Below are positions 41,462 through 48,808 of a stretch of 48,808 nucleotides of DNA, piece by piece. Source of the stretch: Myxococcota bacterium. GTDB taxonomy: Bacteria > Myxococcota_A > Bradymonadia > UBA7976 > UBA1532. A program made the translations under genes and the position numbers. The stretch is from the NCBI GenBank assembly GCA_023150895.1, contig JAKLJY010000008.1, forward strand, positions 62,208-111,015, given 5' to 3'. Within the stretch, counting starts at the first letter, position 1. The number at the start of each line of letters is the position of its first letter. The notes below the pieces were generated by a model. It saw only the letters and a list, made by a program, of their open reading frames with translations. It had not been told where the DNA came from and did no database searches.

Positions 41462-42076
41462 TCACCGCCAGACCGCGACCGCGTAGACCGCCAGCTTCAG
41501 ATACTCGAGCCACAGGGGTCGGTGAAAGTCCGGTCCGTCCGCCACGGCGCTCGAGGCCACCGGCGTCACGGCGACCCCCTCTGCGAGGAGGCGGGTGAAC
41601 GCGAGGTGCGCCCGGCGGAGGTGCATCGGCGACGACACCAGCACCCACCGACGCACGTTCGGGAAGGCCGCGGCCACGGCCCGAGCCTCGGCCGCCGTGC
41701 CGAGCGCGCCGTCTTCGACCGTCACCGTCGAGATCCGATTGCCGGGGACGCCGAGGCAGGCGAGCGACGCGCGGGCCCACGACTCCGCCGTGCGCGCCTC
41801 GCCGGAAACGGGGTCGCTTCGGGCGGGGGTCGGATCCGAAGGGATGACGAGGCGCGCGACTCGCCCGCGGTGGTACAGCTCCGCGGCCGCCGAGAGACGC
41901 TCGTGCAGGGTCAGCGGGCCGGCGCCGAGCACGTACGCGGCCTCGCCCTGCGGCGCCTCCGAGTCCATCACGAGCGGCTGCCACAACCGCACCCGCAGCG
42001 GAGGCCATGACGGGAGGACGAACAGCAGCAGAAAGAGGACGCCGAACGCGACGAGGCGGCGGAGGAGCGTGCGCAC
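41462..42076 (-). CDS. DUF218 (YdcF/ElyC/SanA-like) membrane protein
   Basis: 204 residues. One N-terminal membrane helix (LVAFGVLFLLLFVLPSW) is followed by a DUF218 Rossmann-like domain: AYVLGAGPLTLHERLSAAAE, then LYHRGRVARLVIPSD, ESWARASLACLGVPGNRI and WVLVSSPMHLRRAHLAF with the family P-M-H-x-x-R-A signature. Characterised relatives (SanA, ElyC) affect the envelope barrier and peptidoglycan or enterobacterial common antigen, but the reaction is not settled. GTG 42076 is the best start. The gene is divergent from coaE and heads the minus-strand run that continues through the cytochrome genes to pyrD. Confidence 0.85.
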   Translation of the reverse strand: MRTLLRRLVAFGVLFLLLFVLPSWPPLRVRLWQPLVMDSEAPQGEAAYVLGAGPLTLHERLSAAAELYHRGRVARLVIPSDPTPARSDPVSGEARTAESWARASLACLGVPGNRISTVTVEDGALGTAAEARAVAAAFPNVRRWVLVSSPMHLRRAHLAFTRLLAEGVAVTPVASSAVADGPDFHRPLWLEYLKLAVYAVAVWR

Positions 42077-42136
42077 CGCCGGACCTTGACAGAGCCGCCC
42101 GGGACAGGCAAGCGGCGGCGTGGTACCGTGCGCCCC

Positions 42137-42781
42137 ATGACCGAAGACACCGAGCCCGGAACCGTGCTCATCGGCCTCACCGGCGGCATCGCCTGCGGCA
42201 AGTCGACCGTCTCGGCGCTGCTCGCCGCGCGGGGGGCGTCCATCGTCGACGCCGACCTGCTGGCGCGGGAGGTCGTGGCGCCGGGCAGTCCTGGCCTGGC
42301 CGCGCTCGTCGCCGCGTTCGGGCCGGGCATCACGGGCCCCGGCGGCGCGCTCGACCGTGCAGCCCTCGGCGCCCGGGTCTTCGCGGATCCCGCGGCGCGC
42401 GCCCGTCTCGAAACCATCACGCACCCGCTCATCGCCGCCCTTTCGCTCGAGCGCCTCCAGGCGGCCCGCGCGAGCGGCGCGCCACTCGTCGTCTACGACG
42501 CCGCGCTCCTCTTCGAGTCGGGTCGGGCCGACGCATTCCGGCCGGTCGTCGTCGTCACCGCCCCCCGGGCGATTCAGCGGGACCGCCTGATGCAGCGCGA
42601 CGGGCTCGACGCCGCCGCGGCGGACGCACGCATCGACAGTCAGATGCCGGTCGCCGACAAGGCGGCCCGCGCCGACCATGTGATTGACAACGGTCAGAGT
42701 CTGGCGCACACCGAGGCGCAGGTCGCCGCCCTCTGGCAGGAATGGACGCGCCCGTGCACACCCGCCCCATCGAAGCCCTGA
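42137..42781 (+). CDS. coaE: Dephospho-CoA kinase
   Basis: Phosphorylates dephospho-CoA at the 3'-hydroxyl, completing coenzyme A synthesis. The 214-residue protein has the P-loop GLTGGIACGKSTV, the substrate motif DADLLAREVVAPGSPGL, ITHPLI, VVYDAALLFESG, and ATP-lid residues QRDRLMQRDGLDAAAADARI then SQMPVADKAARADHVIDNG, all characteristic of CoaE. The ATG at 42137 fits the family N-terminus. A perfect TTGACA lies 46 nt upstream (42086-42091), but no convincing -10 is seen. The 3' end overlaps the SDR gene by 40 nt. Confidence 0.94.
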   Translation: MTEDTEPGTVLIGLTGGIACGKSTVSALLAARGASIVDADLLAREVVAPGSPGLAALVAAFGPGITGPGGALDRAALGARVFADPAARARLETITHPLIAALSLERLQAARASGAPLVVYDAALLFESGRADAFRPVVVVTAPRAIQRDRLMQRDGLDAAAADARIDSQMPVADKAARADHVIDNGQSLAHTEAQVAALWQEWTRPCTPAPSKP

Positions 42782-43866
42782 TTACCGGCTTTCCGCGGCT
42801 TCTGGCCCGGGGCCTCGTGCGTCGGCTGACCAACGAGCACCCCGACAGCACCGCCCGCCTGCTCGTTGCGCCCGACGATCTGCCGGCGGCCACCGCGTTC
42901 CGGGACACCCTCGCCGACGAGGCCCGCGCCCGCGTCACGATCATCGTCGGACGCGTGATGGACACCGATCTCGGCCTCACCGGACCCGCCATCGAAGTCC
43001 TGCTCGACGAGGTCACCCACGTCTTCCATGCGGCGACGCTCCAGGCCGGACCCCGGGCGGCCCTGCGCCGCCACAACGTCGACTCGACGGGGCGCCTCGT
43101 CGAGCTCGCCGGCGAGATGCGCGCGCTCCAGCGGTTCGCGTTCTTCTCGACCGCGTTCGTCAGCGGCGACCGGGCCGGACTGATCCGGGAAGAAGACCTG
43201 TTCGCCGGGCAATCATTTCGCACGGCCTTCGAGCGGACGATGGCCGAGGCCGAGGCCATGCTGCGCGACCAGATGCCGCGCCTGCCCATCACCGTCTTCC
43301 GCCCGGGGGGCATGATCGGGCACTCGCGGACGGGCGAGCCCGACAGCCTCGACGATGGCCCGAACTACCTCGTCCGTCTCCTCGTGCGTCTGCCCGCCGA
43401 AGTGCCGCTCGTCCTCCCGGGCTCGGGGGTCGTGCCGCTCAACATCGTCCCGATCGACTATGTCGTCCGGGCGGCAGTGGCCATCGCGCGCCGGCCGGAA
43501 GCGGAGTCGCGCACGTTCCACCTGACGGATCCGAACCCGCTGAGCGCGCGACAGGCGTTCGAGATCCTCAGCGATCTCGCGCATCGGCCGGCTCCGTTTG
43601 CCGGCAACCTGGCTGCGCGGGCCGCGCGGAGCCTCCTGCGCATGCCCGGATTCGACCGCCTCGTCCCCCACCAGGTCGCGCTGCTCGAACACCTGAGCAC
43701 GCACGTCGTCTACGACTGCGCGGGCACGCTCGAGCTGCTCGCCCGAACCGACATCTTCTGCCCGCCGTTCGAGACGTACGCCGACCATCTGGTGGCCTGG
43801 GTGGCCCGGTACGAGCGAGAGCACCGCGCCGCCGCGGCCGCCGAGCGTCAGCCGATCACGCCCTGA
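42742..43866 (+). CDS. Extended SDR-like protein (NAD-binding 4 / male-sterility type) with altered active site
   Basis: 374 residues with the Rossmann layout of the NAD_binding_4 family, which includes fatty acyl-CoA reductases. Visible blocks are HVFHAATLQAG, LQRFAFFSTAFVSG, ITVFRPGGMIGHS and PLNIVPIDYVVRAAV. The glycine-rich nucleotide loop normally TGxTGFLG reads TGFPRLLARG. The catalytic Y-x3-K region reads AFERTMAEAEAML, so Phe and Met replace Tyr and Lys. It probably binds nucleotide or lipid without classic dehydrogenase chemistry. It overlaps coaE by 40 nt, and its 3' end overlaps the convergent TPR gene by 19 nt. Function unknown. Confidence 0.82.
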   Translation: MDAPVHTRPIEALITGFPRLLARGLVRRLTNEHPDSTARLLVAPDDLPAATAFRDTLADEARARVTIIVGRVMDTDLGLTGPAIEVLLDEVTHVFHAATLQAGPRAALRRHNVDSTGRLVELAGEMRALQRFAFFSTAFVSGDRAGLIREEDLFAGQSFRTAFERTMAEAEAMLRDQMPRLPITVFRPGGMIGHSRTGEPDSLDDGPNYLVRLLVRLPAEVPLVLPGSGVVPLNIVPIDYVVRAAVAIARRPEAESRTFHLTDPNPLSARQAFEILSDLAHRPAPFAGNLAARAARSLLRMPGFDRLVPHQVALLEHLSTHVVYDCAGTLELLARTDIFCPPFETYADHLVAWVARYEREHRAAAAAERQPITP

Positions 43867-45578
43867 TCGACGAGGCGGGCCAGGATGCGCGTGGCCTCGA
43901 ACTCGGCGAGGCCGCTGATTTCGATGATCTCTTCGTAGGTCGTCTGCCCGTCGACCTGCGAAACCAGAAAACCGGCCCGGTGGTCGAGCGACTGCCAGAT
44001 GATCTCCTGCGGGCGCAGGCGCAGGCGGGGGCGCGCGGTGAGCTTGCCGATGCGCGAGCGGTACATCTCGAGCAGGCGCGCCGTGTTCTCCGTCAGGTAG
44101 CGGCGGGCCTCGACGTGCTCGGGATTGGCAGACAGCACCTGCTCGACGAGCTGCAGTGAGCCCGTGAAGTCGCCGACGGACTGCTTGCGCCGGGCCTGGA
44201 CCATCAGTTCGTCGAGATCGGCCCCGGGGGGGGCGGCAGAGAACGCGAGTCCCGCGCTCGGCGGCGGGGTGTTCTGGGCCGCGCTGCGGGGCGCTGAGGC
44301 CTGCGGGCGACTCGTGGCCGGGGGCGCGGTGGGCCGCGGAGGGCCGCTGCCCCGCTCGAGATCGGCCAAACCCGCCCGCACGAGGGACTCGAGGTCCGAG
44401 CGGTCGGCCCGGTCGGGCATGCGTTGAGGTCCGCTGCCCCGTCCGGTGGACGGCGAGGGGCCGCCCGTCGTCCGGGGCGGGGGGGACGCCGGGCGCGGCG
44501 AGGCGCCCGTCGGTCGGGGGGGACTCGAGGCCGCGGGGGGTCGACTGCCGGGGGTGCCGAGCCCGCCCGTCGAACGGCCCGTCCGCGTGGTCGCCGCCGG
44601 GCGCGGGCTGCCGGGACCGCTCGGCAGTTCTCCGAGCCCTCGGCTCAGCAGCGCCTCGAGATCGTCGACGTCGTCCGAACCGGCGCGACCCGCGTCCTTG
44701 CGCCCGGGCGCCGAGCCGGAGCGGGCGGTCGGCTCGTCGAGGCCCCGGAATTCGTCGTCGAGCACCCGCTGAATGCTCTCGTCGGCCATGTCCGTCAGAT
44801 CGCGGCCCCCGCGACGCTCGCCGGACGACCCCGGCCCCTCTTCACCGGCCCCTCCACGGAGGCCAGCGGTCTTGCGGCGCCCGGTCGCTCCCGGCATGGC
44901 CTCGGACACGCTCGTTCGACGGCGGCGGCCCGTGTTCCCCAGGCTCTCCGACGGGCCGCTCGGCAGGTCGGCGCTGGCCGGGGCGCGGTAGGGGGCGGCG
45001 AAGCGCGACGCCGGCAGGCTCAGGGGATCGGACTCGGGCTGGAGCGCCGGCTCTGGCGGCGGCACCGGCACCGACATCATGACACCCGAGTCGTTGAGCT
45101 CGTCGTTGGCCCCCCAGGCGGCCTCGGAGACGCGCGCCGGCACCACCGCCGCCGCCGGCTCCGGATCCATCAGCCCGGCGAAGAAGTCATCATCCCCGTG
45201 GTCCTGAGAGACGCCCTCCGGCACGGGGCGAGCAGTCGCGCCTTTCAGGTTGCGATCAGGCCCGTCGTCGAGAATCTCCGACCAGTCGAGCTCCTCGTAG
45301 CTGTCGTTGTTCTCGGGCGCGAGAGACTCCTGAGCCTCGATGCTGCGCGCCGCGATGGAATCGGGCTCGCGGTCGTGGTGTTCGAGAAACGCGTCGACCC
45401 CGATCTGGAAGTTGTCCTCGATGAAGCGCAGGTACTCCGTCGCGATCTCGTTCTGAGGATCGATCTGGAGCACTTGCTTCCAGCACGACAGGGCCTCGTA
45501 GAGCTTGCCCTGCTCGTAGAGTCCCGCCCCCTGCTCGAGGAGCGCCTGAGCGCGCTTTTCCGCGTCGGGATGGGCCAC
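43848..45578 (-). CDS. TPR protein with long disordered middle and C-terminal winged-helix-like module
   Basis: 576 residues. An N-terminal TPR pair (EQGAGLYEQGKLYEALSCWK, then QVLQIDPQNEIATEYLRFIE) is followed by about 330 residues of Ser/Pro/Gly/Arg-rich, probably disordered sequence. A second TPR follows (SVGDFTGSLQLVEQVLSANP, then EHVEARRYL). The C-terminal module of about 45 residues (AGFLVSQVDGQTTYEEIIEI, then SGLAEFEATRILARLVDQGVI) looks like a small winged helix. It is matched by the N-terminal module of the J-domain protein two genes upstream. No export signal is seen. The gene is the third of a tight minus-strand cluster (J/TPR protein, Hsp70, this), 12 nt after the Hsp70 stop. It probably scaffolds or regulates the chaperone pair. 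Confidence 0.82.
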   Translation of the reverse strand: MAHPDAEKRAQALLEQGAGLYEQGKLYEALSCWKQVLQIDPQNEIATEYLRFIEDNFQIGVDAFLEHHDREPDSIAARSIEAQESLAPENNDSYEELDWSEILDDGPDRNLKGATARPVPEGVSQDHGDDDFFAGLMDPEPAAAVVPARVSEAAWGANDELNDSGVMMSVPVPPPEPALQPESDPLSLPASRFAAPYRAPASADLPSGPSESLGNTGRRRRTSVSEAMPGATGRRKTAGLRGGAGEEGPGSSGERRGGRDLTDMADESIQRVLDDEFRGLDEPTARSGSAPGRKDAGRAGSDDVDDLEALLSRGLGELPSGPGSPRPAATTRTGRSTGGLGTPGSRPPAASSPPRPTGASPRPASPPPRTTGGPSPSTGRGSGPQRMPDRADRSDLESLVRAGLADLERGSGPPRPTAPPATSRPQASAPRSAAQNTPPPSAGLAFSAAPPGADLDELMVQARRKQSVGDFTGSLQLVEQVLSANPEHVEARRYLTENTARLLEMYRSRIGKLTARPRLRLRPQEIIWQSLDHRAGFLVSQVDGQTTYEEIIEISGLAEFEATRILARLVDQGVIG

Positions 45579-45590
45579 GTTTTCGCCTGT

Positions 45591-47408
45591 CTAGCCGATC
45601 TTCTGCACGACACCGCGGAACATGTTGAGCGTCCGGCTGAGCTGCTCGTTGGCGGTCTTGAGCGCGGCCACGTCCTGGCCGTCGAGCGCGCGTCGAGCGC
45701 GTTCGAGGACGCCCTCCGCCTTGCGGATGGCCTCCTGACCGAAGTCGGAGCCCTCGAGCACCGTGCGCACCTTGGGGAAGATGCGGTCGATCTCCATGAC
45801 GCTGCGCTGAATCGAAACCCGGTGCATTTCGAGCTCCTCGTTCGTCCGGACGTCGACGAGGTACTCCCGGTTCTCCTCCATCATGTGCTTGATCTCGTCC
45901 TCGGTCAGGCCCGAGGTCGCCGTCACCGTGATGGCCTGCTGCTGCCCGGTCTCGAGGTCCTTCGCGCTGACGGAGACGATGCCGTCGGCGTTGATCTCGA
46001 ACGTCACTTCGATTTCGACCTCGCCCTTCGGCGCCGGCCGCAACCCGGTGAGGATGAACTCGCCGAGCAGTTCGTTCTCTTCCGCCCGCTCGCTCTCGCC
46101 TTGCAGGACGAGGATCTTCACCGAGGTCTGGTTGTCCTTGACGGTGGTGAAGATGTGGCTCTTGGAGGTCGGCACCGTCGTGTTCTGCGGGATGAGCACG
46201 CTGAAGAACCCGCCGACGATCATGATGCCGAGCGAGTGGGGCGTGACGTCGAGCAAAAGCACGCTCTGGCTGTCTTCGAGCAGCGCTGCGCCCTGAATGC
46301 CCGCGCCGAGGGCGACGACCTCATCCGGGTGCACGCCCTTGAGGGGATCCTTGCCGAAGAACTCGCGGACCTTCTGCTGCACGATGGGCATGCGGGTCAT
46401 GCCGCCGACGAGCAGGACGTCGTCGATGGGTTCGCCGGCCTCTTCGACGGTCTTCTTGCAGATCTTGATCGTCCGTTCGACGAGGTCGACCGTCAGCTGT
46501 TCGAGCTTCTCGCGGGTCAGCGTCTTCTGCATGTGCAGCGCGTCGCTGCCACCGGTGCTGATGATGAACGGCAGGTTGATCTCGGTCTCCCGCGCGCTCG
46601 ACAGCTCGATCTTGGCCTTCTCGGCGGCGTCGCGGAGACGCTGGAGGGCCATCTTGTCCCGACGCAGGTCGATCTGGTGCTCCCGGGCGAACTCGAGCAC
46701 GAGCCAGTCCATGACGATCCGGCCGTCGAAGTCGTCGCCCCCGAGGAAGGTGTCGCCCGCCGTGGCGAGGACCTCGAAGACGCCGTTGGAGATCTGCAGG
46801 ATCGAGATGTCGAACGTGCCCCCCCCGAGGTCGTAGACGGCGATCGTCTTGTCGACCTCCTTGCCGAATCCATAAGCGAGCGCCGCCGCCGTCGGTTCAT
46901 TGATGATGCGCACGACGTCGAGGCCGGCGATGCGGCCGGCATCCTTGGTGGCCTGCCGTTGCGCATCGTTGAAGTAGGCCGGCACGGTGATCACGGCCTT
47001 CTCGATCTTCTCGCCCGTGTACTCCTCGGCGATCATCTTCATCTCCTGAAGAATGATGCTGCCGACTTCGGGGACGGAATAGACGCGGTCGCGGAGTTTG
47101 ATGCGCGGATCGCCGTTGGGGCCCTCGACGATGGTGTACGGCATCGTGTCGACCATCGTACGGACCGCCGGGCTGTTCCACCGCCGACCGATCAGGCGCT
47201 TCGCGGCGAAGACGGTGTTGCCGGCATTGGTGATGGCCTGTCGCTTGGCGATGTGGCCGACCAGGCGCTTGCCGTTCTCGGACACCGCGACGACCGACGG
47301 GGTCGTCTTGTAGCCCCCCTTGTTCGGGAGCACGACCGGTGTGCCGCCCTCGACGATGGCCACGCACGAGTTGGTCGTGCCGAGATCGATGCCGATGATG
47401 CGTTCCAT
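45591..47408 (-). CDS. dnaK: Hsp70 chaperone of the DnaK family
   Basis: ATP-dependent chaperone of 605 residues. The nucleotide-binding domain has the phosphate-1 loop GIDLGTTNSCVA, the connecting motif AVITVPAYFNDAQRQATKDA, phosphate-2 VYDLGGGTFDIS and adenosine motif LLVGGMTRMPIVQ. A linker with LLDVTPHSLGI leads to a normal beta-sandwich substrate domain (FEINADGIVSVSAKD). The lid ends at NMFRGVVQKIG without the acidic EEV-type tail, and the protein is somewhat shorter than E. coli DnaK (638). Encoded between a J-domain/TPR protein and a TPR protein, with no grpE, it may be a specialised paralogue rather than the main DnaK. The M. xanthus DnaK homologue SglK, needed for social motility, is a precedent. 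Confidence 0.93.
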   Translation of the reverse strand: MERIIGIDLGTTNSCVAIVEGGTPVVLPNKGGYKTTPSVVAVSENGKRLVGHIAKRQAITNAGNTVFAAKRLIGRRWNSPAVRTMVDTMPYTIVEGPNGDPRIKLRDRVYSVPEVGSIILQEMKMIAEEYTGEKIEKAVITVPAYFNDAQRQATKDAGRIAGLDVVRIINEPTAAALAYGFGKEVDKTIAVYDLGGGTFDISILQISNGVFEVLATAGDTFLGGDDFDGRIVMDWLVLEFAREHQIDLRRDKMALQRLRDAAEKAKIELSSARETEINLPFIISTGGSDALHMQKTLTREKLEQLTVDLVERTIKICKKTVEEAGEPIDDVLLVGGMTRMPIVQQKVREFFGKDPLKGVHPDEVVALGAGIQGAALLEDSQSVLLLDVTPHSLGIMIVGGFFSVLIPQNTTVPTSKSHIFTTVKDNQTSVKILVLQGESERAEENELLGEFILTGLRPAPKGEVEIEVTFEINADGIVSVSAKDLETGQQQAITVTATSGLTEDEIKHMMEENREYLVDVRTNEELEMHRVSIQRSVMEIDRIFPKVRTVLEGSDFGQEAIRKAEGVLERARRALDGQDVAALKTANEQLSRTLNMFRGVVQKIG

Positions 47409-47420
47409 CCGGACCCGCTC

Positions 47421-48808
47421 CTAGATTCGCTTGATTGCTTTGAGGGACTTTTTCAGGGACTCGTTCTGCGGATCGAGCTTGAGCGCACGCTCGTACGTGG
47501 CCTGCGCGCGCTTCAGCAGACTCGCCGACTCGTAAATCTTCCCCAACGTCACGAGGTAGTCCACCTTCTGCGGTGCCGCCTCGCTCGCGAGACGGCAGTA
47601 CTCCGCCGCCGCGTTGAGGTCGTCGCCGATCTGGAGCATGACCTCGGCGGTGTGGAAGAGGTAGTCGTGGCGTCGCCAGAACTCCAGGGCCTGGCGGAAC
47701 TGGGTCAGGGCCTCTTTGAGCTGCCCGAGCTGCTCGTGCATGAAGCCCTGCTTCCAGAGCTGCTCGGCGCGGACCTGCTTGGCCTTCTCGTTGACCCGAT
47801 CGAAGGCCTGACGGTACTTCTCGTTTTTCGGGTCGAACGTGAGCGCGAGCTGCAGCGAGTTGGCGGCGCTGACGAACTTCTCTTCCTGGTAGAGCTTCAT
47901 GCCCTCCTGGAAGTACTGATCCGCCTTCTCGAGCTGACCGACGACGGGGTTGCTCTCGGGGCGGTCGCGCCGGGCGGCCTTGCGCTCTGCGAGACGCTGC
48001 TGGAGCTCGGCCTTGCGGACCTCGGCATCGGCCGCCTCGCGACGGGACTTCTCGGCGTCCCGGGCCGCGCGCTCGCGCTCGAGCCCGTCCCGGTAGGCGG
48101 TGTTTCGCGCGAGAACGACCCGGAAATAGGTCTCGCGCAACCCGTCGTCGGCCTGAAGGCGGTCGTTGAGTTCGTTGCCGAACTTGAAGATCGCGTGGAG
48201 CTTCTCCCCGAAGGTGCCCGTGTTCTTCCGGAAGAAGGCGTCCGGGTGGAACTTCTTCGAGAACGCGAAATAGGCCTTGCGAAGCAGCTTGCGGTCGTCT
48301 GTCGGCTCGACGTCGAAAAACTCGAAGTGATCGAGTTTGTCACCATTGTGATAGAGAAAGAGCACTTCGCGCTTTTGTTCGAGCGAGAGGTCGCACGGCT
48401 CGAGCAGCGCCCGCCGGTCGAACTCGAATGCGCCGAAGCGCGCCTCGCCCGGCTTGCGGTACATCTCGGCGGGGACGTGACCGAACCGACCGTAGCGGCG
48501 CAGCGTGGCCAGATCTTCGCGCGACGGTCCACCGGCGGTCGGCTCCGGCGCACGCGGCGCCGGCCGCGGCGTGGCCTGCGGGGGCAACCCGGCCGCCGGC
48601 GCGCGCGGGGGCGGCGCGGCGTTTGCGGCATCGAGCCGCGGCAGGTCCCGGGTCGGCGCCCGACTCGGCGGCGCTTTCTCGATGACGATCAGCCCCTTGC
48701 CTCGCAGGCGCTCGAGGACCTCGACCGCCTCGGGTTCGTCGAGCCCGCTCATCGCACAGAGATCGCCGATGGACGTCGAACCGTCGATGCGCGTCAGCAG
48801 GAACACCG
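47421..48808 (-). CDS. J-domain/TPR co-chaperone (cut by window edge)
   Basis: At least 461 residues; the 5' end lies beyond the window. GTG at 48806 is in frame but is probably internal, because the homologous module in the TPR protein is preceded by further residues. Order: winged-helix-like module (FLLTRIDGSTSIGDLCAMSG, then EAVEVLERLRGKGLIVIE), a Pro/Ala linker, and a J-like domain with helix II and the HPD tripeptide (LRKAYFAFSKKFHPDAFF). A charged coiled coil (RDAEKSRREAADAEVRKAEL) follows, then four to five TPRs (AANSLQLALTFDPKNEKYRQ onward, ending AQATYERALKLDPQNESL). The HPD would stimulate the ATPase of the Hsp70 encoded 12 nt downstream. The TPRs presumably select clients. Confidence 0.87.
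   Translation of the reverse strand, partial: VFLLTRIDGSTSIGDLCAMSGLDEPEAVEVLERLRGKGLIVIEKAPPSRAPTRDLPRLDAANAAPPPRAPAAGLPPQATPRPAPRAPEPTAGGPSREDLATLRRYGRFGHVPAEMYRKPGEARFGAFEFDRRALLEPCDLSLEQKREVLFLYHNGDKLDHFEFFDVEPTDDRKLLRKAYFAFSKKFHPDAFFRKNTGTFGEKLHAIFKFGNELNDRLQADDGLRETYFRVVLARNTAYRDGLERERAARDAEKSRREAADAEVRKAELQQRLAERKAARRDRPESNPVVGQLEKADQYFQEGMKLYQEEKFVSAANSLQLALTFDPKNEKYRQAFDRVNEKAKQVRAEQLWKQGFMHEQLGQLKEALTQFRQALEFWRRHDYLFHTAEVMLQIGDDLNAAAEYCRLASEAAPQKVDYLVTLGKIYESASLLKRAQATYERALKLDPQNESLKKSLKAIKRI

Noticed and set aside
42086-42091. Perfect TTGACA upstream of coaE
   Set aside because: No acceptable -10 hexamer at 16-19 nt; reported only as a note in the coaE entry.

Overview
This 48.8 kb window is very GC-rich, gene-dense bacterial DNA and looks chromosomal. 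Housekeeping genes (aspS, efp, folB, queG, plsB, pyrD, engB, coaE, a dnaK-type Hsp70) are interleaved with genes for exported, cysteine- and aspartate-rich proteins. Three giant proteins end in a MYXO-CTERM-type tail (Cys-x-Cys, one hydrophobic helix, Arg run). Together with MopE-type metal-binding repeats and Asp/Ala/Pro linkers, these point to the phylum Myxococcota (formerly Deltaproteobacteria), probably a Polyangia- or Bradymonadia-like lineage. I cannot place it more finely. No tRNA, rRNA, CRISPR, insertion sequence or phage gene was seen, and no gap over 300 bases lacks a gene.

Layout. 1-1.8 kb: start of aspS, a small membrane protein, and an ECF sigma factor overlapping a 99-residue membrane protein. 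1.8-4.4 kb (minus strand): a probable double BMC-domain shell protein, efp, and a hypothetical protein with two CxxC pairs. 4.5-7.7 kb: folB, a Rieske ferredoxin, an O-antigen-ligase-like membrane protein and a TPR/PEGA protein. 7.7-12.7 kb: two divergent lipoproteins, one with 13 Asp-rich repeats and three PPC-like domains. 12.7-14.6 kb: deoxynucleoside kinase, then a MerR regulator translationally coupled to a second ECF sigma factor behind a recognisable promoter. 14.6-17.7 kb: a Cys-rich lipoprotein, queG and a MaoC-type hydratase.

17.7-34.2 kb is the most unusual part. A lipoprotein with five MopE repeats and an FG-GAP propeller is followed by three tandem paralogues (1544, 1537 and 1050 residues). 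Each has a signal peptide, an alpha/alpha-toroid (squalene-cyclase/prenyltransferase-like fold), thrombospondin type-3 repeats, 15, 15 or 7 MopE repeats, EGF-like Cys modules, a linker and a MYXO-CTERM tail. A propeller-type lipoprotein follows. I infer a co-expressed, calcium- or metal-stabilised cell-surface assembly. Its architecture resembles the Cys-rich/MYXO-CTERM part of the myxobacterial surface receptor TraA, but the N-terminal domain is different.

34.2-48.8 kb: plsB; then a minus-strand run of seven genes (DUF218 protein, tetrahaem cytochrome, ResB-like protein, membrane protein, engB, rimI, pyrD); coaE and an atypical SDR protein on the plus strand; and a minus-strand cluster of J-domain/TPR protein, Hsp70 and TPR protein. 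The J and TPR proteins share a small C- or N-terminal module, which suggests one chaperone-linked regulatory device. Many starts overlap the preceding stop by 4 nt, and three convergent gene pairs overlap at their 3' ends.
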